A DNA stretch of 64,000 bases from contig CBDCTL010000012.1 in NCBI GenBank assembly GCA_965222015.1, forward strand, positions 124,001 to 188,000, read 5' to 3'. This DNA is from JANQPX01 sp965222015 (lineage in GTDB: Bacteria; Pseudomonadota; Alphaproteobacteria; Geminicoccales; Geminicoccaceae). Shown here one piece after another: positions 27,250-36,154 of the stretch. Within the stretch, counting starts at the first letter, position 1; every line of letters begins with the position of its first letter. The notes below the pieces were generated by a model. That model was not told the DNA's origin. It saw only the letters and a program-made list of their open reading frames with translations, and ran no database searches. A program made the translations under genes and the position numbers.

Positions 27250-27732
27250 TCAAGCCTGTGCGGCCCGCACCTTTATGGCCTGCGTCGCAAGCTTGTCGGC
27301 GCGCTCGTTGTCGGGATTGCCGGCGTGGCCCTTGACCCAACGCCACTCCACTTCGTGGCGCTGGACGGCGGCGTCCAGGCGTTCCCAGAGGTCCTGATTC
27401 TTGACGGGCTTCTTGTCGGCGGTCTTCCAGCCGTTCGCCTTCCAGCCGGCGAGCCAGCCGGTGATGCCGCGCTTCACATAGTTGCTGTCGGTGAACATTT
27501 TGACCTTCATCGGGCGCTTCAGCGTCTCCAGCGCCTGGATCGCGGCCATCAGCTCCATGCGGTTGTTGGTGGTGTCGGGCTCGGAGCCGGAGAGCTCCTT
27601 GTCGAGACCGCGCCAGCGCATGACGGCGCCCCAGCCGCCGGGGCCCGGATTGCCGGAGCAGGCGCCGTCGGTGTGAATCTCGACGGTCCCTTCCGCCTTC
27701 GGCGCATCGTCGTCCCTCATCTCGTCCATCAT
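27250..27732 (-). CDS. rnhA: Ribonuclease HI
   Basis: This enzyme of about 160 residues degrades the RNA strand of RNA-DNA hybrids. Active-site acids are visible in EIHTDGACSGNPGPGGWGA (D), NNRMELMAA (E), FTDSNYVKRGIT (D) and GNPDNERAD (D), with the basic-protrusion region WKTADKKPVKNQDLW. The start is uncertain: ATG codons at 27732, 27729 and 27720 are all possible, and the last would give the typical short N-terminus (MRDDDAPKAEG). A longer version would overlap the thrB stop codon. It is co-directional with thrB. Confidence 0.93.
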   Translation of the reverse strand: MMDEMRDDDAPKAEGTVEIHTDGACSGNPGPGGWGAVMRWRGLDKELSGSEPDTTNNRMELMAAIQALETLKRPMKVKMFTDSNYVKRGITGWLAGWKANGWKTADKKPVKNQDLWERLDAAVQRHEVEWRWVKGHAGNPDNERADKLATQAIKVRAAQA

Positions 27733-27751
27733 CGAGTCCCGCGTATGAGCA

Positions 27752-28714
27752 TCAGTCCAGACCATAGGCGCCGGGTCCGGTGACGCCCTGGTGAAATCGC
27801 AGCTTTTCCAGATATTCGATCGGGTCCTTCGGCCTGACCAGAGCGCCTTCCACCTGGTTTTGCCAGTCGAACAGCCGGGTCAAAAGGAAGCGCAGCGAGG
27901 CGCCGCGGGCCAGGAGCGGCAGCGCTTCGAGCTCGCCGTCGCTAAGCGGCCGCACGCTCCTGTAAGCGGCGAGCATCTGTCTCGCCTTGGTGATGTTGAA
28001 GGCGCCGTCGACCTCGAAGCACCAGGCGTTCAGGCAGATCGCGATGTCGTAGACCAGAAGATCGTTGCAGGCGAAATAGAAGTCGATCAGTCCCGTGAGG
28101 ACCTCACCTTGAAAAAAGACGTTGTCTGGAAAGAGATCGGCGTGGATGACGCCTTCAGGCAGATCGGAAGGCCAGGTGTCCTCAAGTGTCCGAAGCTCGC
28201 TTTCGAGCGCCGCCGCCAGACCCGGGCGGAGCTGGTCCGCATCGCCCACGCAGCGATCGAGCAAAGCGCGCCAGCCCGGCAGCGACAGCGCGTTCGCCCG
28301 TCGCTGCTCGAAGCCGGCGCCGGCGAGATGCATCGCCGCGAGCGCCTTGCCGAGCGCCGCGCAGTGAAAGGGCTGAACCCGCATCGGCCAGACGCCGTCC
28401 AGATAGCTGATCAGCGCCGCAGGACGCCCGCAGAGCTCGCGCAGCGCCGCCCCGTCGCGACCGCTTACCGGCGTCGGGCAGCGCACGCCTTTTGCCGCGA
28501 GATGGTTCATCAGACCGAGGAAGAACGGCAGGTCCTCAGGGTCGACGCGCTTTTCGTAGAGGGTCAGGATGAAGCGGCCCTGCTCGGTCATCAAGAGATA
28601 GTTGGAGTTCTCGACGCCCTCGGCGATGCCCTTGAAGCTCACGGCCTGCCCGATGTCATAGGCGCGCAGAAACCTGTCCAGAGACTCCTCGTCAATCGCT
28701 GTATAGACCGCCAT
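27752..28714 (-). CDS. thrB: Homoserine kinase, APH-type ThrB
   Basis: This 320-residue member of the aminoglycoside-phosphotransferase fold is the alphaproteobacterial-type homoserine kinase in threonine synthesis. Features are MAVYTAIDEESLDRFLRAYD at the N-terminus, GIAEGVENSNYLL (nucleotide loop), the catalytic loop VIHADLFPDNVFF near residue 190 and the metal-binding LTGLIDFYFACND. The length is normal. It runs on the same strand as ispH upstream and rnhA downstream. A 102-bp MITE-like element lies directly ahead of its start, between it and ispH. Confidence 0.93.
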   Translation of the reverse strand: MAVYTAIDEESLDRFLRAYDIGQAVSFKGIAEGVENSNYLLMTEQGRFILTLYEKRVDPEDLPFFLGLMNHLAAKGVRCPTPVSGRDGAALRELCGRPAALISYLDGVWPMRVQPFHCAALGKALAAMHLAGAGFEQRRANALSLPGWRALLDRCVGDADQLRPGLAAALESELRTLEDTWPSDLPEGVIHADLFPDNVFFQGEVLTGLIDFYFACNDLLVYDIAICLNAWCFEVDGAFNITKARQMLAAYRSVRPLSDGELEALPLLARGASLRFLLTRLFDWQNQVEGALVRPKDPIEYLEKLRFHQGVTGPGAYGLD

Positions 28715-28751
28715 CGGCTCCGCCGTTCACCCGCAACTTGCGAGGGTTCCA

Positions 28752-28853
28752 GTGGTGTGACCACATCGAATAATTCAGTTGGCAAGTGTATAACATATTG
28801 ATTTTAAATTCCTTGCAGATCTCCACGCGGACCAAATGATGTGGTCACACCAT
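28752..28853 (-). repeat. MITE-like 102-bp element, copy 2
   Basis: Perfect 14-bp inverted ends, GGTGTGACCACATC and GATGTGGTCACACC, enclose an AT-rich interior. Read on the minus strand it aligns along its whole length with copy 1 (19450-19552), including ATCAATATGTTATACA and AACTGAAT. It lies 38 bp upstream of thrB in the same relative orientation as copy 1 has to its downstream gene. Each end also contains TGGTNNNACCA. Confidence 0.8.
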
Positions 28854-28898
28854 CGGCGAAAGCCGTCAGCTTTGGTGACCGCAAAGGCCGGCGGCGCA

Positions 28899-29852
28899 TC
28901 AGGACGCGCGGCGAAGCGGCGTCGGCGGCGTGCGAAAGGACACGTCCTCCCTGACCACCTCCACCTCCTCGACGGTCACCTCGAACCTTCCGCGGCAGGC
29001 GTCGATCAGCCCGTCCACCAGTTCCTCCGGTGCCGAAGCGCCGGCGCTGACCGCGACCGTCGACACACCGTCGAACAGCGCCCAGTCCAGTCCCTCGGCA
29101 GACGGCACGAGGGCGGAGCGCGGGCAGCCTGCGATCCTCGCGACCTCGACCAGGCGAACCGAATTCGACGAGTTGGTCGCGCCGATCACCAGCGTCAGAT
29201 CGGCCTTCGCGGCGAGCGCCTCCACCGCCCGCTGGCGGTTGGTGGTAGCGTAGCAGATGTCCTCCCGTCGCGGGCCCGCGATGGTCGGAAAACGGCTTTT
29301 CAGGATAGCGAGCACGTCCTCGGTCTCGCGCACGGAGAGGGTGGTCTGGGTGGCGTAGGCGAGGTTGTCCGGGTCCTCCACCTCGATCGCCCTCGCCTGC
29401 TCGACAGTCTCGATCAGGCGCACGGCGCCGTCCGGCAGCTGGCCCATAGTGCCGATCACCTCTGGGTGGCCCGCATGGCCGATCAGGAGGACGGTTCGGC
29501 CGTTTCTGTGGTGCTGCTCGACACCCCGATGCACCTTGCTCACCAGCGGACAGGTGGCATCGGCATAGATCAGCCGGCGGCGTCTGGCTTCGGCGGGCAC
29601 GGCTTTCGGCACGCCGTGGGCGGAGAACACCACGATCGCATCGTCGGGGACCTCGTCCAGTTCGTCGACGAAGACCGCACCCTTGGCCCGCAGGCCGTCG
29701 ACGACATGTCGGTTGTGCACGATCTCGTGGCGCACATAGACCGGCGGCCCGTTGACCGCGAGCGCCTTCTCGACGATGTCGATCGCACGCTCGACGCCGG
29801 CGCAGAACCCGCGCGGTCTGGCGAGAAGAACGGTGAGTTTCGCTTTCGGCAT
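28899..29852 (-). CDS. ispH: 4-hydroxy-3-methylbut-2-enyl diphosphate reductase
   Basis: This 317-residue iron-sulfur enzyme carries out the last step of the MEP isoprenoid pathway. Cluster-binding cysteines are in LARPRGFCAGVERAI near residue 18, YADATCPLVSKVH near residue 100 and DICYATTNRQ near residue 200. Other conserved segments are FSAHGVPK and ATNSSNSVRLVE. The ATG at 29852 gives the normal N-terminus (MPKAKLTVLLARPRGF); the frame stays open upstream through a 14-bp tandem repeat but that part has no family similarity. Confidence 0.96.
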   Translation of the reverse strand: MPKAKLTVLLARPRGFCAGVERAIDIVEKALAVNGPPVYVRHEIVHNRHVVDGLRAKGAVFVDELDEVPDDAIVVFSAHGVPKAVPAEARRRRLIYADATCPLVSKVHRGVEQHHRNGRTVLLIGHAGHPEVIGTMGQLPDGAVRLIETVEQARAIEVEDPDNLAYATQTTLSVRETEDVLAILKSRFPTIAGPRREDICYATTNRQRAVEALAAKADLTLVIGATNSSNSVRLVEVARIAGCPRSALVPSAEGLDWALFDGVSTVAVSAGASAPEELVDGLIDACRGRFEVTVEEVEVVREDVSFRTPPTPLRRAS

Positions 29853-30212
29853 CTGAACCGTTTCTTGTCGGAAAATGGTCTTTCGAGGCGTGTTCGGCGA
29901 GGCGTGTTCGGCGAGGCGTGTTCGGCGAGGCGTGTTCGGCGCGGATCCGCGCGCAGCGCGTTCGCTACAGCCGACGCCCCGAGGTCTTATCGCTTTCCCA
30001 CACGCCCCGCAACCTCGAAGCACCCTGCCCCGCAGCTCGTCCACCCTGCGGACGCTGGCCTTGCGACAATGCGCGCCAGGCTCCGGCCCTGGGCTCCGAC
30101 AAGCCGCCGTCCTCGGGCGACGAGCCAAGGATGGCTCCGAACAAGGCCGGTTGACGCCCTGCGGCCAGCCTCATAAACCGACGCTGCAATGCAGCAGAGG
30201 ACGAGCCAGACG
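29853..30212. other. Divergent intergenic region between ispH and serC
   Basis: It holds the promoters of both genes, a 14-bp tandem repeat near the ispH side (listed separately) and nothing else I can identify. Open frames across it on both strands are GC-driven. Confidence 0.5.
29885..29940. repeat. Four perfect 14-bp tandem repeats upstream of ispH
   Basis: GAGGCGTGTTCGGC is repeated four times without a mismatch (29885, 29899, 29913, 29927). The array ends 33 bp upstream of the ispH start codon, so it lies in the leader or promoter region. Confidence 0.95.
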
Positions 30213-31367
30213 ATGAAGCCGACAGCGCGCCCGCGGAATCCCCGTTTTGGTTCCGGTCCGACGACGAAGCGTCCTGGTTGGTCTGTATCGGCTTTGCACG
30301 GCGAGGCGCTCGGGCGGTCGCATCGGTCGGCGGTCGGCAAGGGGCGGCTCCTGGAGGTGATCGAACGCTCGCGGGCGCTGCTGGGCGTGCCCGAAGATCA
30401 TCGCATCGCGATCGTGCCGGCCTCCGACACCGGCGCCTTCGAGATGGCGATGTGGAACCTTCTGGGTGCTCGCGGCGTCGACGTGCTGGCCTGGGAGAGC
30501 TTTGGCAAGGGCTGGCTGACCGACGTCCAAAGGCAGCTGAAGCTGGACGACGTCCGCGCCCTCGAGGCCGACTACGGAAAGCTCCCCGATCTCGATCAGG
30601 TGAATCCCGATCACGACGCGGTCTTCACCTGGAACGGCACGACCTCGGGCGTGCGCGTGCCCGACGGCGACTGGATCGACGCCGATCGCGAAGGCCTGAC
30701 CCTCTGCGACGCGACCTCGGCCGCCTTCGCCATGGACCTTCCCTTTGACAAGCTCGACGTCGTCACCTGGTCCTGGCAGAAGGTGCTGGGCGGCGAGGCG
30801 CAGCACGGCATGCTGGCGCTCGGCCCGCGCGCGGTCGAGCGCCTCGAAAGCTGCAGCCCGCCCTGGCCGCTGCCGAAAATTTTTCGACTGACCAGATCGG
30901 GCGCCCTGATCGAGGGCGTGTTTCGGGGCGAGACCATCAACACGCCCTCGATGCTCGCGGTCGAGGATGCGCTGGACGGCCTGCGCTGGGCCGAGGAGAT
31001 CGGCGGTCTGGATGCGCTGATCCGGCGCAGCGAGGCCAATTTCGCCGCGATCGAGCGCTGGGTCGAGGCGAGCCCCTGGGCCGGTTTCCTGGCGGCCGAC
31101 CCCGCGACCCGCTCGACCACCTCGATCTGCCTGCAGATCGTCGATCCGGTGATCGCCGCACTCGCCCGCGACCGTCAGGCCGCGCTGATCAGGGACATGA
31201 CCGCACGGCTTGCCGAGGAGGGTGCGGCCTACGATATAGCGGCCTATCGCGACGCGCCGCCGGGCCTGCGCATCTGGGGGGGTGCTACGGTCGAGACGGA
31301 GGATGTCGAAGCCCTTTTGCCCTGGCTCGACTGGGCGTTCGACGAAGCCTGCCGCTTTGCCGTCTGA
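30213..31367 (+). CDS. serC: Phosphoserine aminotransferase (alphaproteobacterial type)
   Basis: This 384-residue class V aminotransferase makes phosphoserine from 3-phosphohydroxypyruvate. It starts with the alphaproteobacterial motif MKPTARPRNPRFGSGPTTKR and has the cofactor lysine in TWSWQKVLGGEAQHGML near residue 195. Other conserved parts are FTWNGTTSGV, LCDATSAAFAMD and INTPSMLAVED. The ATG at 30213 is preferred over one 24 bases upstream because it begins at the conserved motif and follows a purine-rich site. It precedes serA, which supplies its substrate. Confidence 0.94.
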   Translation: MKPTARPRNPRFGSGPTTKRPGWSVSALHGEALGRSHRSAVGKGRLLEVIERSRALLGVPEDHRIAIVPASDTGAFEMAMWNLLGARGVDVLAWESFGKGWLTDVQRQLKLDDVRALEADYGKLPDLDQVNPDHDAVFTWNGTTSGVRVPDGDWIDADREGLTLCDATSAAFAMDLPFDKLDVVTWSWQKVLGGEAQHGMLALGPRAVERLESCSPPWPLPKIFRLTRSGALIEGVFRGETINTPSMLAVEDALDGLRWAEEIGGLDALIRRSEANFAAIERWVEASPWAGFLAADPATRSTTSICLQIVDPVIAALARDRQAALIRDMTARLAEEGAAYDIAAYRDAPPGLRIWGGATVETEDVEALLPWLDWAFDEACRFAV

Positions 31368-31383
31368 CGCCGCCCTCCACGGG

Positions 31384-31450
31384 TTGCCTGAGCCCGCAAG
31401 AGTTGATCGAGCCCGCGAGAGTTGACCGAACCCCCAAGGGTTGACCGAAC
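31384..31450. repeat. Degenerate 19-bp tandem repeats between serC and serA
   Basis: About three and a half units starting at 31384, 31403, 31422 and 31441 share the pattern TTGACCGAACCCGCAAGAG. They fill most of the 98-bp gap before serA. Confidence 0.75.
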
Positions 31451-31465
31451 TGAAGTGGAAAAAAC

Positions 31466-33043
31466 ATGGCCAAGGTCCTGATTTCGGACAATCTCAGCCC
31501 CGCCGCGGTCGACGTGTTCCGGGAACGCGGCGTCGAGGTGGACGTGCGCACCGGCCTGAGCGAGGGCCAGCTCTGCGAGATCGTCGGCGATTATGACGGC
31601 CTCGCTCTGCGCTCGGCGACCAAGGTGACCGCGAAGGTGCTGGCGGCCGCGCGGAATCTGAAGGTGGTCGGCCGCGCCGGCATCGGGGTCGACAATATCG
31701 ACGTCGCCGCCGCGACCGCGAAGGGCGTGGTGGTGATGAACACGCCGTTCGGCAATTCGGTGACCACCGCCGAGCACGCGATCGCGATGATGATGGCGCT
31801 CGCCCGCCAGCTGCCGGCCGCCGACCGCTCGACCCGCGCTTCGAAATGGGAAAAATCCCGCTTCATGGGCATGGAGCTGACCGGCAAGGTGCTGGGGCTG
31901 ATCGGCTGCGGCAATATCGGCGCGATCGTCGCCGAGCGCGCCCAGGGCCTCAAGATGCGGGTGATCGCCTTCGATCCGTTCCTCGGCACCGAGCGCGCCG
32001 AGCATCTCGGCGTCGAGAAGGTGGAGCTGGACGAGCTGCTCGCCCGCGCCGACGTGATCAGCCTGCACACGCCGCTCACCGACCAGACCAGGAACATCCT
32101 GTCCGCGGACGCGATCGGCAGGGCCCAAAAGGGGGTGCGCATCGTCAATTGCGCGCGCGGCGGCCTGATCGACGAGACAGCCCTTTTCGATGCGATCAGG
32201 GACGGCCATGTCGCCGGTGCCGCCCTCGACGTGTTCGGCGAGGAGCCCGCGAAGAACAACCCGCTGTTCGAGCTCGACGAGGTCGTGGTGACGCCGCATC
32301 TGGGGGCGGCGACCACCGAGGCGCAGGAGAAGGTGGCGCTGCAGATCGCCGGGCAGATGGCCGGCTATCTGGTCTCGGGCGCGGTGGTCAACGCCCTCAA
32401 CATGGCCTCGGTCACGGCCGAGGAGGCGCCGAAGCTGAGACCCTACATGACGCTCGCCAGGCAGCTCGGCTCGTTCGCCGGCCAGCTCACCGAGACCGGC
32501 CTCAGGGGGGTCACCATCACCTATGCCGGCCAGGCCTCGAAGCTCAACACCAAGCCGCTCACCGCGACCATCCTGCAGGGCCTTTTGACCCCGCTCCTGG
32601 CCAGCGTCAACATGGTCAACGCGCCGCTGGTGGCGCGCGAGCGCGACATCGGCGTGACCACCGTGCATCAGGACCAGATCGAGGGCTACCAGACCCTGGT
32701 CAAGCTCGCGGTCGAGACCGAGCGCGGCGAACGCTCGGTCGCCGGCACGCTGTTCCAGGAACGCCGCCCGCGTCTCGTCGAGGTGCGCGGCATCGCGGTC
32801 GAGGCCGAGCTCGGCCCGCACATGCTGTTCATCCGGAACGAGGACAAGCCGGGCTTCATCGGCGCGCTCGGCAACACGCTCGGCGACGCCGGCATCAACA
32901 TCGCCACCTTCCACGTCGGCCGCACCGCACCCGGCGAAGAGGCCGTCGCCCTGGTCGAAGTCGACCAAAAGGTGCCGGACCAGATCCTCGACGACATCTG
33001 CAAACTACCACACACAAGACAATGCAAATCGCTGGTATTCTGA
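31466..33043 (+). CDS. serA: D-3-phosphoglycerate dehydrogenase
   Basis: This 525-residue long-form enzyme has an NAD-binding domain (GLIGCGNIGAIVAERAQG), catalytic arginine and glutamate in VNCARGGLIDE and DVFGEEPA, and histidine in VVTPHLGAATTEAQEKVA. An intervening ASB domain and a C-terminal ACT domain (HMLFIRNEDKPGFIGALGNT) follow, the latter the usual site for serine feedback. It opens the serine pathway. It is preceded by 19-bp tandem repeats and sits in a likely serC-serA transcript. Confidence 0.96.
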   Translation: MAKVLISDNLSPAAVDVFRERGVEVDVRTGLSEGQLCEIVGDYDGLALRSATKVTAKVLAAARNLKVVGRAGIGVDNIDVAAATAKGVVVMNTPFGNSVTTAEHAIAMMMALARQLPAADRSTRASKWEKSRFMGMELTGKVLGLIGCGNIGAIVAERAQGLKMRVIAFDPFLGTERAEHLGVEKVELDELLARADVISLHTPLTDQTRNILSADAIGRAQKGVRIVNCARGGLIDETALFDAIRDGHVAGAALDVFGEEPAKNNPLFELDEVVVTPHLGAATTEAQEKVALQIAGQMAGYLVSGAVVNALNMASVTAEEAPKLRPYMTLARQLGSFAGQLTETGLRGVTITYAGQASKLNTKPLTATILQGLLTPLLASVNMVNAPLVARERDIGVTTVHQDQIEGYQTLVKLAVETERGERSVAGTLFQERRPRLVEVRGIAVEAELGPHMLFIRNEDKPGFIGALGNTLGDAGINIATFHVGRTAPGEEAVALVEVDQKVPDQILDDICKLPHTRQCKSLVF

Positions 33044-33324
33044 TCGAAACCAACGACAGCGGGGTCTTCGAAAGCGCATCCCGGCTTCCTCCAAACCTGT
33101 GGCGGGGAAAACGCCCCCTTCGCCACATCGCCCCATGTTCTCATGATGTTCTTCTATCGGAGAATGTCGGTGAGATGCTATGAGCACGCAGGCCGTGGCC
33201 ACATCGTCGGTACGGTTCCAGCACGGAAAATGGACGGTTTCGTCGACCATTCCTGGCTGGGGACTGTGCGGGTTTTCAAGGCAATCGCTTGTTGGCCAAG
33301 GGGATCATTCTCCTTGGTACTTGC

Positions 33325-33414
33325 GGAGGGGTGCCGGAGTGGTTGAACGGGGCGGTCTCGAAAACCGTTGTACGGGCGACCGTACCGAGGGTTCGAATCC
33401 CTCTCCCTCCGCCA
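33325..33414 (+). tRNA. tRNA-Ser (CGA anticodon)
   Basis: A 90-nt class II tRNA starts GGAGGGGTGCCGGAGTGG. It has the anticodon loop CTCGAAA (anticodon CGA), a long variable arm TTGTACGGGCGACCGTACC, the T arm GAGGGTTCGAATCCCTC and an encoded 3' CCA. The acceptor stem pairs fully, with one G:T wobble. Confidence 0.96.
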
Positions 33415-33765
33415 GTCTACCGTTCATAAAAAAATAACAAAAATTTCAACGCCTTTGCTAAACACCCACCATACCGCCCGCCAAAAATTTTCTGATGCCG
33501 AGCCAGCCTATGGAAACCGGAGCGGTACGTTGGCAGTCCTGGTCGAGCCAGGAGGTTGACACTGAGCGTGATGACTTTGAAGCGGTGACAATTGGTGACA
33601 AGATAAGTATTTGGTGAACCACTACCGGCTTGCGCCGGTAGCATCGGGTTTGGAATGTAATTCAAGGTAGTCGAGGATAACGTCGTCTGCGATGTCGACT
33701 GCAGACCGCCTCGGAGGAGATCTCAAAGTCCCCGGGGCCGCCATGCGCATCGTGCCGGACACTCA
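33415..33765. other. AT-richer gene-free region after tRNA-Ser
   Basis: No gene is supported. It contains one clear hairpin at 33622-33641 (CTACCGGC, loop TTGC, GCCGGTAG) without a T-run. Base composition is less GC-rich than the neighbours. Confidence 0.5.
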
Positions 33766-34464
33766 CTACGAATGCTCCGACAGGCTCAATCGATAACCAT
33801 ACCCTCGAATGGTGATGATCTCCACGGAGTGGTTTTCGGCCGCAATCTTCCGTCGAAGATGGCGAATATAGACATCCACGATATTGGTGAGAGGGTCTTT
33901 GTCGGTGTGCCACACGCGCTCGAGGATCTCGGCGCGGCTCAGCGCCGTTCCCGCATGGCACATGAGTAACGAGAGGAGATGATACTCGGTGCTCGTAAGA
34001 TCGAGCTCGTGGCCTCGCACGCTGACTTTCCGGCTTTGCTGGTCGAGTTCCAAGTCGCCGACACGCAACCACCGTCCGCCTTTCTCGCTATAGGCCGTCA
34101 CACGGCGGCGGAGCGATTGAATCCTGGCCAGCAGCTCCTCGAAATCGAAGGGCTTGCTCAGGTAGTCGTCCGCGCCGGCTTCAAGGCCTTCGACGACGTC
34201 GTCCGTGCCGTCGAGCGCGGTCAGCATGAGAATCGGCGCCAGGATCCGGCGCTCGCGCAGGCGGCGGCATACCTCGTGTCCGTGCAGATCGGGGAGAAGG
34301 AGATCCAGGAGGATCACGTCGAAGCGATTCGCGACCGCCCGCTCGATCGCGTCGCTGCCGGCCGCCAAAATCTCCAGCCTGTATCCTTCCGCCCTCAGCC
34401 CGCGCTCGACGAAGGACGCGATTCCCGGATCGTCCTCGACCAGCAAGACGGTCGGAGCCGGCAT
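33766..34464 (-). CDS. OmpR/PhoB-family response regulator
   Basis: This 232-residue regulator has an N-terminal receiver with acidic pocket VEDD near residue 10, phospho-acceptor aspartate in VILLDLLLPDLHG near residue 53 and lysine in YLSKPFDFEEL. The C-terminal winged helix ends in VDVYIRHLRRKIAAENHSV and IRGYGYRLS. It overlaps the kinase gene stop by ATGA, so the pair is translated together and must form a two-component system. Targets are unknown; a nearby candidate is the PhnD-like gene or the envelope genes at 38-43 kb. Confidence 0.93.
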   Translation of the reverse strand: MPAPTVLLVEDDPGIASFVERGLRAEGYRLEILAAGSDAIERAVANRFDVILLDLLLPDLHGHEVCRRLRERRILAPILMLTALDGTDDVVEGLEAGADDYLSKPFDFEELLARIQSLRRRVTAYSEKGGRWLRVGDLELDQQSRKVSVRGHELDLTSTEYHLLSLLMCHAGTALSRAEILERVWHTDKDPLTNIVDVYIRHLRRKIAAENHSVEIITIRGYGYRLSLSEHS

Positions 34465-36128
34465 CAGGCCGCCGCATCCAACGGCAGGCGCAGACGCACG
34501 CTGGTGCCTTGGCCCGGGCTGCCGACGATCGTGATGGAACCTCGATGGGCCTCGGCGATGGCCTTGGCGATGGGAAGCCCGAGGCCGCTGCCTTCCGGCC
34601 GAAGCTGCCTTGCCGCGACGCCGCGGAAGAAGGGGTCGAAGACGCGGTCCTGGTTGGCGGCATCCAGGCCGATTCCCTGATCGCTGACCACGATCTCGGC
34701 GACGCCCGCCATCCCGTGGCCCGCGACGCTGATCATGCCGCCCGGAGGCGAGTAGTTGACCGCGTTGTCGACAACGTTCATCAGGAGTTGTGCCAGCTTT
34801 TGCCGGTCGGCACGTATCAGCAGCCCGTCGGAACATTCCGAGCCTTCGACCACGATGTTCTTGCAGGCAGCCAGGATCTGCGCATTCTCGACGGTCGCCT
34901 TCAGGATCTCGGCAAGCGGCACATGCTCGAACTGGTAGCTGGTGAGGTGATCGTCGGCCCGCGCCAGCTTCAGCAGATCGTCGACCATGCAGCGCATCAG
35001 GGTCGTCTGGGCGATGACCTTCTTCAGGCTGTCGCGATAGGCCGACAGCTCGCCGCTGCCCGATCGCAAGGTCACCTGGGCCTCGCCGTGGACCACGGTC
35101 AGCGGCGTTCTGAGTTCGTGGCTCACCTCCGCGAGAAACCGCCGCCGGCGCCGGTCATGGCGGCGCAGCAGCACGTTGGCTGCCCGCAGCTCTTCGGTTC
35201 GCTCGCGCACGGTCCTCTCCAGCTCGGATTTCGAGATCATCGACTCCCGGATCTCGCCGGCCATGCCGTGCAGCGCCGCCGCGAGCTTGCCGAGCTCGTC
35301 CGACCGTTTCCAGGGCATGTCGACCTTGAAGTTGCGCGCGCCGATCTGGCGGGTCATGTCGATGAGATCCCGGACCGGCTGGATGAGGCTGTCCGCGCCG
35401 GCGAAGCCGGCGGCGATACCGAGGATCAGCAGGCCGGCGATGAGCCAGGCGAAGTTGTGAAGACGATCGTCGGCGCTGTTCCCGTGGATGGCAGCCAGAT
35501 CCTCGTCGAGCCTGGCCATGTCGGCGCGGATGGCGTCGAGCGACGTCGTGAAGCGGACGGCGCCGACGATTCGATCGCGAATCGCGATCGGGGAGCAGAT
35601 TTCCAATATCGATTCATGGAAGGTCGCGAGCCATCGGCCCTGGCCTAATACCTCTTCCCTCACCGCCTCGGGCGCTTCGGTGCCGTAGCTTCGGATGTCC
35701 TTGGTAGCGTCGTGCACCAACTTGGCCCGGGAATCGTAGACCTGGATTTCCGCGACCTGTGGCAGGGACCGGGCAGCTTGGAGAATATTGTAGATATCCT
35801 CGAAGTCCTCATGGATCAGAGGCTCGATGAGGCCGTCGGCGAGCACCGCGGCGAGATGGCGGGCGTCGGTCTCGGCCTGATGGCGCAGCGCGCGCGACAT
35901 GGTCTCGGTCGTCGAGCGCTGGACCTCGTCGGCGAGCCTGGCCGATTCGATATAGCTGAAGAACTGGATGAGCGACGCCAGTCCGACCGCAGCGACGCCG
36001 ATCGTCAGCGCATATCGATATCGCAGGCTGAGCCGCACCGCGCGCCGCCTAGTTGCACGGTCGCACGGGAAGTTCCATCCGGCGCGACGCGCGACGGCCC
36101 GATCCCGAGCCCATCTGCCGGGTTCCAT
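34464..36128 (-). CDS. Membrane sensor histidine kinase
   Basis: The protein has 554 residues at most. A transmembrane segment after LSLRYRYALTIGVAAVGLAS, a periplasmic sensor of about 180 residues, and a second segment (FAWLIAGLLILGIAAGFAG) lead into a HAMP domain. The phospho-acceptor box is FLAEVSHELRTPLTVVHGE, followed by N box NVVDNAVNYSP, G1 VSDQGIGLD and G2 GSGLGLPIAKAIAEAH. A GTG at 36038 (VRLSLRYRY) would give a shorter and more typical N-terminus. The gene follows a PhnD-type binding-protein gene by 26 bp. Confidence 0.92.
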   Translation of the reverse strand: MEPGRWARDRAVARRAGWNFPCDRATRRRAVRLSLRYRYALTIGVAAVGLASLIQFFSYIESARLADEVQRSTTETMSRALRHQAETDARHLAAVLADGLIEPLIHEDFEDIYNILQAARSLPQVAEIQVYDSRAKLVHDATKDIRSYGTEAPEAVREEVLGQGRWLATFHESILEICSPIAIRDRIVGAVRFTTSLDAIRADMARLDEDLAAIHGNSADDRLHNFAWLIAGLLILGIAAGFAGADSLIQPVRDLIDMTRQIGARNFKVDMPWKRSDELGKLAAALHGMAGEIRESMISKSELERTVRERTEELRAANVLLRRHDRRRRRFLAEVSHELRTPLTVVHGEAQVTLRSGSGELSAYRDSLKKVIAQTTLMRCMVDDLLKLARADDHLTSYQFEHVPLAEILKATVENAQILAACKNIVVEGSECSDGLLIRADRQKLAQLLMNVVDNAVNYSPPGGMISVAGHGMAGVAEIVVSDQGIGLDAANQDRVFDPFFRGVAARQLRPEGSGLGLPIAKAIAEAHRGSITIVGSPGQGTSVRLRLPLDAAA

Positions 36129-36154
36129 GTGAACCGGACGCTGCGATCATGCCA

